Shown: in pieces, positions 58,011 to 64,000 of the stretch
How the letters are laid out: every line of letters begins with the position of its first letter
How positions within the stretch are numbered: the stretch's first letter is position 1
Source: Ancylobacter rudongensis
Lineage (GTDB): Bacteria > Pseudomonadota > Alphaproteobacteria > Rhizobiales > Xanthobacteraceae
Length of the DNA: 64,000 nt
Reading direction: 5' to 3'
Assembly (NCBI RefSeq): GCF_900100155.1
Contig: NZ_FMTP01000007.1
Span: 62,001 to 126,000 of the forward strand
Translations under genes and position numbers: made by a program
Notes under the pieces: model-generated
Seen by the model: only the letters and a program-made list of their open reading frames with translations
What the model was told of the DNA's origin: nothing
Databases searched by the model: none

Positions 58011-58588
58011 TCTGGTTCGTCCCCGGTTCGGGCGGACCTGTCCGCGGCCCGCGTGTCGATCTTCAAAGCCTCGGACCTGCGTCCGCATACCCCGTCATCC
58101 CGGAATCGAACGGCTGGAGGGCCGCACCGTTCCGGTGTGTTGTTGATACGCACGTGGAACGCATAAACGCCCCGCCGGAATGTGGTACCGGCGATGGAGC
58201 CCGCTTCAAACTGGATGATGCCGGCCCGCAAAACCTACGCTGCGGCCGACGGCGCCAAACTGGCCGACTCCCTCTGACGCGTCAACCTTACGTCACAAAC
58301 TCTAGTGTGGAGTATGTGAAAAATCTCTAAATGTAGATGGTGAGGCAACAGTCCGGCCGCCAGGGCCGAACGCCAATCCGTGGGGGATTCGCTCCCTGAG
58401 TCCAGAGCCAATGCGCGCCTGCGTGACAGGGCGGTGAACAGTGGGGATGACGGGCATCACTGCTGTCTGTGCAATTGCCATTGCCTCTTCGCACGCTGGC
58501 ACGGATGCGCTGACCCATCGGCATCTGGACAGCGGCGGCAGGGGGCCCCAAATGGCTGCCAACCCAGCCATCGAACCCGGCCCCTTGC
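58011..58588. promoter_or_regulatory. Divergent region between nrdJ and the MFS gene
   Basis: This 578-base interval holds no convincing gene. It contains the candidate NrdR box (58293-58308), a TTGACG (minus strand, about 58279-58284) that could be an nrdJ -35 element, and a small GCGGAC/GTCCGC hairpin (58032-58045) near the nrdJ start. I looked for a cobalamin riboswitch because nrdJ uses B12, and did not see its conserved core. Confidence 0.4.
58293..58308. promoter_or_regulatory. Candidate NrdR box upstream of nrdJ
   Basis: TCACAAACTCTAGTGT matches the NrdR consensus ACACAATATATAGTGT at 12 of 16 positions, including CACAA and TAGTGT. NrdR represses ribonucleotide reductase genes when dATP is high. 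NrdR boxes usually come in pairs about three helical turns apart; a second copy is not obvious here. Confidence 0.4.
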
Positions 58589-59779
58589 ATGACCTCCGCC
58601 CCCGACGCGCCCCCCGCCGCCGGCGCCCTGACCTTTTTCCTGCTGGCGCTGGCGGCCGGGCTCGGCGCCGCCAATCTCTATTACGCCCAGCCGTTGATCG
58701 CGCTGATCGCCGACGATATCGGCCTCGACGAGACGCTGGCCAGCCTTGTCGTCACGGTGGGGCAGCTTGGCTATATCGTCGGGCTGCTGCTGCTGGTGCC
58801 GCTTGGCGATATTGTCGAGAACCGGCGGCTGATCGGCGCCATCCTGCTCTGCGCCGCGGCGGGGCTGGGCCTCGCCTTCGTTTCCACCGCGCCGGCGCTG
58901 TTCCTGCTGGCGGCGCTGGTGTTCGGCATCGGCTCGGTGGTGGCGCAGGTGGCGGTGCCCTTCGCCGCCCATCTCGCCCGGCCGGAAGAGCGCGGCCGCA
59001 AGGTCGGCAGCGTGGTCAGCGGGCTGATGACCGGCATCTTGCTGGCCCGGCCGGTTTCCTCGCTGCTGGCGCACTGGTTCGGCTGGCGGGCGGTCTTCCT
59101 CCTCGCCGCGCTGGCGATGCTGGCGCTGGCGGTCGGCCTGCGGCTTGCTCTGCCGGCGCGCCGCCCGAGCGGGCGCTCCAGCTATCGCCGCCTCGTCGGC
59201 TCGCTTTGGCCGCTGCTGCGGACGCAGCCGGTGCTGCGCCGGCGCGCGGCCTATCAGGCGGCGATGTTCGGCGCTTTCACTTTGTTCTGGACCGCCGCGC
59301 CGCTGGAGCTCTCGGCGCCGGCCTTCGGCCTCGGCCAGCAGGGCATCGCGCTGTTCGCGCTGGCCGGCGCCGCCAGCGTGGTGGTGTCGCCGCTCGCCGG
59401 CTGGCTGGCCGACCGGGGATTTGCGCGGTTGGCGACCGGCGCGGCGCTGCTGCTGGCGATCGCCGGCCTGCTCGTCACCGAGCTCGGCGTCGCTATTTCT
59501 TCAGTGGTCGTGCTGGCGCTTGGCGCCATCGTGCTCGACTGCGCGGCGACGGCCAATCTGGTGTTCGGCCAGCGCGCCATCTTCATGCTGGCGCCGGAGA
59601 TCCGATCGCGGCTCAACGCGCTCTATATCGCCACCTTCTTCTTCGGCGGCGCGCTGGGTTCGGCGCTGGCCAGCCCGCTCTATGCGCTGGGCGGCTGGGG
59701 CGCGGTGACGGCGGCGGGCAGCGCGGTGCTGGCCCTGGCGCTGGCCTATTACGCCACCGAGTTCCGCCAGCGTGGTTAA
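58589..59779 (+). CDS. MFS transporter
   Basis: A 396-residue major-facilitator protein with about 12 membrane segments. It shows YYAQPLIALIADD in segment 1, the loop GDIVENRRLIGA (motif A-like) between segments 2 and 3, and ARPEERGRKVGSVVSG in the next. The AAANLVFGQRAIF-type segment and LYIATFFFGGALGSAL suggest the YnfM/AraJ-like drug or sugar efflux branch, but the substrate is not identifiable. The ATG at 58589 has no clear ribosome-binding site. It is divergent from nrdJ. Confidence 0.88.
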   Translation: MTSAPDAPPAAGALTFFLLALAAGLGAANLYYAQPLIALIADDIGLDETLASLVVTVGQLGYIVGLLLLVPLGDIVENRRLIGAILLCAAAGLGLAFVSTAPALFLLAALVFGIGSVVAQVAVPFAAHLARPEERGRKVGSVVSGLMTGILLARPVSSLLAHWFGWRAVFLLAALAMLALAVGLRLALPARRPSGRSSYRRLVGSLWPLLRTQPVLRRRAAYQAAMFGAFTLFWTAAPLELSAPAFGLGQQGIALFALAGAASVVVSPLAGWLADRGFARLATGAALLLAIAGLLVTELGVAISSVVVLALGAIVLDCAATANLVFGQRAIFMLAPEIRSRLNALYIATFFFGGALGSALASPLYALGGWGAVTAAGSAVLALALAYYATEFRQRG

Positions 59780-59869
59780 GCGTCACGCCGAGGCGCGTGC
59801 GGCTGGACTTCGGGCGGTGCGGGTGGCATGTTCCGCGCGAGATTTACGGCCGGCGCAGGGACGAATTTC

Positions 59870-60283
59870 GTGAAGCTTTCCGACTTCATCACCGAGACCT
59901 TCACCTGGTGGAACGCCCAGACCATGGGCACGCGCTTCCATACCTGGCGGTATGGGGAGTTCGTCGGCACGGACGATTTCGGCAACCGCTACTTCCGCAC
60001 CAAGGGCGGCAAGATCGACCCCGCGCTCGGCTTCGAGCGGCGCTGGGTGATCTATAACGGCGTTGCCGAGGCCACCGCCATTCCGCCGGGCTGGCACGCC
60101 TGGATGCACCAGCGCTCCGATGTGCCGCCGAGCCAGGAAACCTATGTGCCGCGCGAGTGGGAAAAGCCGCACCGGGCCAACCCGACCGGCACGGTCAACG
60201 CCTATCACCCGCCCGGCTCGGCCATCGGCTTCGGCCATCGCCCGGAAGTGACGGGCGACTACAAGGCCTGGACGCCCGAGTGA
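59870..60283 (+). CDS. NADH:ubiquinone oxidoreductase NDUFA12-type subunit
   Basis: Homologue of the mitochondrial accessory subunit NDUFA12 (B17.2), found in alphaproteobacterial complex I. The start GTG at 59870, preceded by CAGGGACG, gives VKLSDFITETFTWWNAQTMGTRFHT, the family's conserved start; an upstream ATG at 59828 would add 14 non-conserved residues. The 137-residue product has the WVIYNGVAEATAIPPGWHAWMH and YHPPGSAI motifs. It is commonly followed by a DUF2155 gene and aat in this order, as here. Confidence 0.92.
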   Translation: MKLSDFITETFTWWNAQTMGTRFHTWRYGEFVGTDDFGNRYFRTKGGKIDPALGFERRWVIYNGVAEATAIPPGWHAWMHQRSDVPPSQETYVPREWEKPHRANPTGTVNAYHPPGSAIGFGHRPEVTGDYKAWTPE

Positions 60284-60414
60284 GGCTCGCCACGCCGGCA
60301 GGGCAGGCGGGGCCGCACGCGGCATTTTCGCGCCCGCCCCGACATCGCCGCATTGCCCGGCATCTTGGCCCCCAGCGCGCGCCGGAGGGCTGGTGCGCTT
60401 CGCGAGGCTTTCCG

Positions 60415-61083
60415 GTGCACGGCATTTCCGCTTTTCGACCGTTCCTGCGTTCCGCGCTGCTCGCGGGAGCGATGCTGGCCGGGCTTGCCGCCGCCGCGCC
60501 GCTCGCCGCCCAGCAGAGCTGGCAGGGCGGGGTCGAATCGCAGCCGCTGGCGCCGCCCCCCGGTGCGATGGACGGGCCGGTGCAGGACCCCGATTCGCCG
60601 CCCGGCGGCGTCGGTGTGCCCTCGATCATGGACGACCCCGATGCCGGCGCGCCGCGCGCCCCGGCGCAAGCCCCGGCGGAAGTGCCGGGCCAGGCCACCG
60701 TCGGCCCCAGCGGCGATATCGAGGTGATCCAGCCGCCGGAACAGAAGGTGGAGAACCGCACGGCGGTGTTCTCCGGCCTCGACAAGATCACCGGCCGCAT
60801 CACCAGCTTCGACGTGTCGATCAACGAGACGGTGCAGTTCGGCGCGCTGCGCATCACCCCGCGCGCCTGCTACACAAGGCCCGAGACCGAGCAGCAGAAC
60901 ACCACCGGCTTTGTCGAAATCCAGGAGATTTCGCTGGATGGCAAGGTGCAGCCGCTGTTCGGCGGTTGGATGTTCGCTTCCAGCCCCGGCCTGCACGGCG
61001 TCGAGCACCCGATCTATGATGTGTGGCTGACCAACTGCAAGCAGACCGACCCGGTGATCGCCTCGCCCGGCGGCCAGCAGTAG
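60415..61083 (+). CDS. DUF2155 family exported protein
   Basis: A 222-residue protein with a signal peptide (about 1-35, to LAAQQSW), a proline-rich linker at about 45-105, and the DUF2155 core with [45 protein letters not shown] and [20 protein letters not shown], whose two cysteines are probably disulfide-bonded. The GTG at 60415 is chosen because GAGG precedes it and the next ATG falls inside the signal peptide. Its last 70 bases overlap the convergent aat. Function unknown. Confidence 0.88.
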   Translation: MHGISAFRPFLRSALLAGAMLAGLAAAAPLAAQQSWQGGVESQPLAPPPGAMDGPVQDPDSPPGGVGVPSIMDDPDAGAPRAPAQAPAEVPGQATVGPSGDIEVIQPPEQKVENRTAVFSGLDKITGRITSFDVSINETVQFGALRITPRACYTRPETEQQNTTGFVEIQEISLDGKVQPLFGGWMFASSPGLHGVEHPIYDVWLTNCKQTDPVIASPGGQQ

Positions 61084-61694
61084 AAATCCCCTTCGCCCGC
61101 TTCCAGCGCCTGCGCCAGCAGGCGGTGATACTGGCGCCTCGGCACCTCGATGGCGCCGAAGCTCTTCAGATGGTCGGTGACGAACTGGGTGTCGAGCAGC
61201 ACGAAGCCGCCCTTCTTTAGCCTCGCCACGAGATGCACCAGCGCCACCTTCGAGGCGTCGCGGGCGGTGTGGAACATGCTCTCGCCGAAGAAGGCGCGCC
61301 CCAGCCGCACGCCATAGAGCCCGCCGACCAGCGCCCCGTCCTGCCACGCTTCCACCGAATGGCAGTGGCCGCGCGCATAGAGGTCGCAATAGAGCTTGCG
61401 GATGCGCCGGTTGATCCAGGTCGAGCCGCGCCCGTCGGCGGGGGCGGCGCAGCCGTCGATAACCGCCTCGAAATCATGGTCGATGCGGATCTCGAACCGG
61501 TCCGAGCGGATGGTGCGGGCGAGACGGCTGGAAATGGCGAAACCGTCGAGCGGGATCACGCCGCGCCGCTCCGGCTCGATCCAGTAGAGGCCGGGATCGT
61601 CGGCACTCTCGGCCATCGGGAAGATACCGCAGGCATAGGCCTTCAGCAGCACTTCCGGGGTGATCTCGACCTGGTGTTCGCGCGGGCGTGACAT
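61014..61694 (-). CDS. aat: Leucyl/phenylalanyl-tRNA-protein transferase
   Basis: Adds Leu or Phe from tRNA to N-terminal Arg/Lys of proteins, marking them for ClpAP (N-end rule). The 226-residue protein contains [54 protein letters not shown] and the VVLLDTQF-type [13 protein letters not shown]. It ends inside the DUF2155 gene on the opposite strand. It is 155 bases from accC, with a terminator between, so it is likely a separate unit. Confidence 0.95.
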   Translation of the reverse strand: MSRPREHQVEITPEVLLKAYACGIFPMAESADDPGLYWIEPERRGVIPLDGFAISSRLARTIRSDRFEIRIDHDFEAVIDGCAAPADGRGSTWINRRIRKLYCDLYARGHCHSVEAWQDGALVGGLYGVRLGRAFFGESMFHTARDASKVALVHLVARLKKGGFVLLDTQFVTDHLKSFGAIEVPRRQYHRLLAQALEAGEGDFYCWPPGEAITGSVCLQLVSHTS

Positions 61695-61765
61695 GGCGCC
61701 AGCATGACGGAGATGCGCGGCGCTGTGAAGGCGGGGGAGCGATGGCTCGCCTTGTGGCGGACATG

Positions 61766-61791
61766 AAAATGGCCGGGACGAGCCCGGCCAT
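61766..61791 (-). terminator. Hairpin terminator after accC (also a dispersed palindrome type)
   Basis: On the minus strand ATGGCCGGG and CCCGGCCAT form a perfect 9-bp stem with a five-base loop, followed by TTTTC. It closes the aroQ-accB-accC run. Near-identical GGCCGGGcnnGTCCCGGCC palindromes recur in intergenic DNA of Hyphomicrobiales, to my knowledge, so it may be a mobile-type repeat used as a terminator. Confidence 0.7.
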
Positions 61792-61848
61792 GACGTCGTT
61801 CGGCGTTAAGGCTGAACCCACAGTTAGAGACTAACAATGGGACCAGTA

Positions 61849-63201
61849 TCAGGCGCCCGGCTCACCCTCGGCAAGGAAGTGTTCCAGCCAGTGGATGTCG
61901 TAGGCGCCGCGCTTGATGTCGTCGTTCTCGACCAGTTCGCGGAACAGCGGCAGCGTGGTCTCGATGCCTTCCACCACGAACTCGTTCAGCGCCCGGCGCA
62001 GGCGCGCGAGGCATTCCTCGCGGGTGGCGGCGTGGACGATCAGCTTGCCGATCATGCTGTCGTAATAGGGCGGGATCGAATAGCCCTGATAGACCGCCGA
62101 ATCGATGCGCACGCCGAGGCCGCCCGGCACATGCCAGTAGCCGATCTTGCCCGGCGAGGGCCGGAAGGTGCGCGGGTGCTCGGCGTTGACCCGGCACTCG
62201 ATGGCATGGCCGCGCAGCACTACATCGTCCTGGGTGAAGCTCAGCGTGTCGCCTGCGGCGACGCGGATCTGCTCGCGGATCAGGTCGAATCCGGTGATGG
62301 CTTCCGTCACCGGATGCTCCACCTGGATGCGGGTGTTCATCTCGATGAAATAGAACTCGCCATTCTCGTACAGGAACTCGATGGTTCCGGCACCGAGATA
62401 CTTCATGTCACGCATCGCCTTGGCGCAGGTCTCGCCGATGCGGGCGCGCTGTTCGGCGGTGATGGTCGGGGAGGGGGCCTCCTCCAGCACCTTCTGGTGC
62501 CGGCGCTGCAGCGAGCAGTCGCGCTCGCCCAGATGCACCGCATTGCCCTTGCCGTCGCCGAACACCTGAATTTCGATGTGGCGGGGGGTGCCGAGATATT
62601 TTTCGATATAGACCGCATCGTCGCCGAACGCGGCGCGGGCTTCCGAGCGGGCGGTCGAGAGGGCGGAGGACAGTTCGTCTTCCGAGCGCGCCACCTTCAT
62701 GCCGCGCCCGCCACCGCCGGCGGCGGCCTTGATCAGCACGGGATAGCCGATCTCGCGGGCGACCTTGATCGCCTCGTCGTCAGAGGTGACGCCGCCCTCG
62801 GAACCCGGGACGCAGGGAATGCCGAGCGCCTTGGCGGTGCGCTTGGCCTCGATCTTGTCGCCCATGACGCGGATATGCTCGGGCTTGGGCCCGATGAAGG
62901 CGACGCCGTGGTCGATGAGGATCTCGGCGAAGCGCGCATTCTCGGAGAGGAAGCCGTAGCCCGGATGCACCGCTTCCGCGCCTGTGATCTCGCAGGCGGC
63001 GAGCAGGGCGGGAATGTTGAGGTAGCTGTCCTTGGCGGACGGCGGGCCGATGCACACGCTCTCGTCGGCCAGCTTCACATGCATGGCGTTGGCGTCGGCG
63101 GTGGAATGAACCGCCACGGTGGCGATGCCCATTTCCTTGCAGGCGCGCAGCACGCGCAGGGCGATCTCGCCGCGATTGGCAATCAGGATCTTGCCGAACA
63201 T
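61849..63201 (-). CDS. accC: Acetyl-CoA carboxylase, biotin carboxylase subunit
   Basis: Carboxylates biotin on AccB with ATP and bicarbonate, in the first committed step of fatty-acid synthesis. The 450-residue ATP-grasp enzyme has [32 protein letters not shown] glycine loop, [31 protein letters not shown] and the C-terminal YDSMIGKLI segment. It starts 10 bases after the accB stop, forming the accBC operon with aroQ upstream. Confidence 0.97.
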   Translation of the reverse strand: MFGKILIANRGEIALRVLRACKEMGIATVAVHSTADANAMHVKLADESVCIGPPSAKDSYLNIPALLAACEITGAEAVHPGYGFLSENARFAEILIDHGVAFIGPKPEHIRVMGDKIEAKRTAKALGIPCVPGSEGGVTSDDEAIKVAREIGYPVLIKAAAGGGGRGMKVARSEDELSSALSTARSEARAAFGDDAVYIEKYLGTPRHIEIQVFGDGKGNAVHLGERDCSLQRRHQKVLEEAPSPTITAEQRARIGETCAKAMRDMKYLGAGTIEFLYENGEFYFIEMNTRIQVEHPVTEAITGFDLIREQIRVAAGDTLSFTQDDVVLRGHAIECRVNAEHPRTFRPSPGKIGYWHVPGGLGVRIDSAVYQGYSIPPYYDSMIGKLIVHAATREECLARLRRALNEFVVEGIETTLPLFRELVENDDIKRGAYDIHWLEHFLAEGEPGA

Positions 63202-63211
63202 CAGGCGCGCC

Positions 63212-63691
63212 TCACTCGATGATCAGGAGTGGCTCGCCATATTCGACCGGCTGCGCATTCTCCACGAGGATTCGGGTCACGGTGCCGGCGCGGGGCGCGG
63301 GAATCGCGTTCATGGTCTTCATCGCCTCGACGATGAGCAGCGTCTGGCCTTCCTTCACCACCGAGCCGACATCGATGAAGTACTTGGCGCCGGGCTCCGG
63401 GCCGAGATAGGCGGTGCCCACCATCGGCGAGGTGACGAGGCCGGGATGCTTGGAGATGTCGTCCACGGCCGCCGGCGCCAGGGCGGCGGGTGCCGGCGCG
63501 GGAGCGGCGGCCACCGGGGCCGGCGCAACCGCGACCGGGGCGGCGGCATAGACGGTCGGCGCGGCGCGGACGACGCGGATGCGCAGATCCTCGTGCTGCA
63601 CCTCGATCTCGGTGAGGTCGCTTTCGGAGAGCAGGTTGGCGATCTCGCGCACCAGCGCGGGGTCGATGTTCGGCTTGTTGGTTTTCATCAT
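63212..63691 (-). CDS. accB: Acetyl-CoA carboxylase, biotin carboxyl carrier protein
   Basis: A 159-residue protein with an N-terminal [20 protein letters not shown] segment, an Ala/Pro-rich linker (about 44-76), and a C-terminal biotinyl domain with VEAMKTMN, where Lys125 is biotinylated. Two ATG codons (63691 and 63688) can start it. It is coupled to accC and 30 bases after aroQ, as is usual in alphaproteobacteria. Confidence 0.97.
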   Translation of the reverse strand: MMKTNKPNIDPALVREIANLLSESDLTEIEVQHEDLRIRVVRAAPTVYAAAPVAVAPAPVAAAPAPAPAALAPAAVDDISKHPGLVTSPMVGTAYLGPEPGAKYFIDVGSVVKEGQTLLIVEAMKTMNAIPAPRAGTVTRILVENAQPVEYGEPLLIIE

Positions 63692-63721
63692 GATCCCGTG
63701 ACGGTGGCTCGCCCGTCTCCC

Positions 63722-64000
63722 TCAGCTGATCTTGCCACCGGCGGTGGCGAGCGCATCGATGGCGAGCCGGTAGCCATCGATCCCCAGCCCGCAGATCACC
63801 CCACGGGCGACCGGCGAAATAAAGGAATGATGGCGGAAGGCTTCGCGCGCGAAGACGTTGGACAGGTGGACTTCGACGACAATGAGGCCGACCGCCTTGA
63901 TGGCGTCGGCAAGGGCGACGGATGTATGGGTATAGGCGGCCGCGTTCAGCACCACGCCGCGCGAGCCGCGTGCTTCCTGCAGGAAGGTGACGAGCTCGCC
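63722..64000 (-). CDS. aroQ: Type II 3-dehydroquinate dehydratase (C-terminal part, cut by window edge)
   Basis: The visible 92 residues include [38 protein letters not shown] and [16 protein letters not shown], the C-terminal half of the small type II dehydroquinase of the shikimate pathway, with the catalytic His in EVHLSN. The 5' part of the gene lies past base 64000. Transcription runs into accB. Confidence 0.96.
   Translation of the reverse strand, partial: GELVTFLQEARGSRGVVLNAAAYTHTSVALADAIKAVGLIVVEVHLSNVFAREAFRHHSFISPVARGVICGLGIDGYRLAIDALATAGGKIS

Noticed and set aside
58011-58588. Cobalamin riboswitch upstream of nrdJ
   Set aside because: B12-dependent reductase suggested it, but I could not find the conserved B12-box core on the minus strand, and such riboswitches usually control B12-independent isozymes or transport genes.

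Overview
The window reads as chromosome of a high-G+C alphaproteobacterium of the order Hyphomicrobiales (Rhizobiales). The supporting signs are a rhizobial Omp2-type porin, the fabD-fabG-acpP-fabF-mltG-yicC-gmk run, the lptF-lptG-lptD-surA-pdxA-rsmA run, an HdaA-ppk1-ppx-rnd block, an NDUFA12-type complex I accessory protein, DUF2155 and DUF992 proteins, a B12-dependent ribonucleotide reductase and RIME-like intergenic repeats. A Xanthobacteraceae-type genome (Ancylobacter/Starkeya/Xanthobacter) is my guess; the sequence alone does not prove it. No rRNA, tRNA, CRISPR array, phage or insertion sequence was seen.

Layout. 1-2182 (minus): ribosomal operon rpsF-rpsR-DUF2232-rplI, with rplI cut by the window edge. 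2656-9073 (plus): fatty-acid synthesis (fabD, fabG, acpP, fabF), then mltG, a YicC-type RNase and gmk. 9114-16915 (minus): LPS transport and outer-membrane biogenesis (lptF, lptG, lptD, a SurA-like chaperone) with pdxA and rsmA. 17116-20735 (plus): pepA, holC and an abundant-type porin. 20990-24724 (minus): an ABC-F ATPase, a DinB-like protein and two small exported proteins with a shared C-X20-C pattern. 24945-29507 (plus): ndk, two tandem TerC-family membrane proteins with unusual leaders, and an orphan molybdopterin oxidoreductase. 29535-30398 (minus): an A+T-richer, probably acquired, AbiV-like gene. 30732-31559: a transglutaminase. 31564-35367 (minus): purM-purN, a BenE-like transporter and a methyltransferase. 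35568-41265 (plus): AI-2E-type permease, HdaA, ppk1 and ppx. 41392-42585 (minus): rnd. 42723-45117 (plus): DUF992 protein and aspS. 45212-47206 (minus): a large membrane-anchored protein of unknown function. 47403-51286 (plus): maeB, a glycine-zipper protein and two cold-shock proteins, with two RIME-like repeats. 51470-53911 (minus): a two-domain pyruvyltransferase/glycosyltransferase fusion. 54294-58010 (minus): nrdJ, behind a candidate NrdR box. 58589-61083 (plus): MFS transporter, NDUFA12 homologue and DUF2155 protein. 61014-64000 (minus): aat, accC, accB and the 3' part of aroQ.

Most of the window is conserved housekeeping sequence. Fatty-acid synthesis is represented at both ends (fabD/fabG/acpP/fabF and accB/accC), envelope assembly by lptFGD/surA, mltG and the porin, and polyphosphate turnover by ppk1/ppx. 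The accessory pieces are the AbiV-like gene, the tandem terC pair with its structured leaders, the paired C-X20-C exported proteins and the pyruvyltransferase-glycosyltransferase fusion. None of these amounts to a clear new multi-gene system. The terC leaders and the AbiV-like gene are the parts most worth checking.
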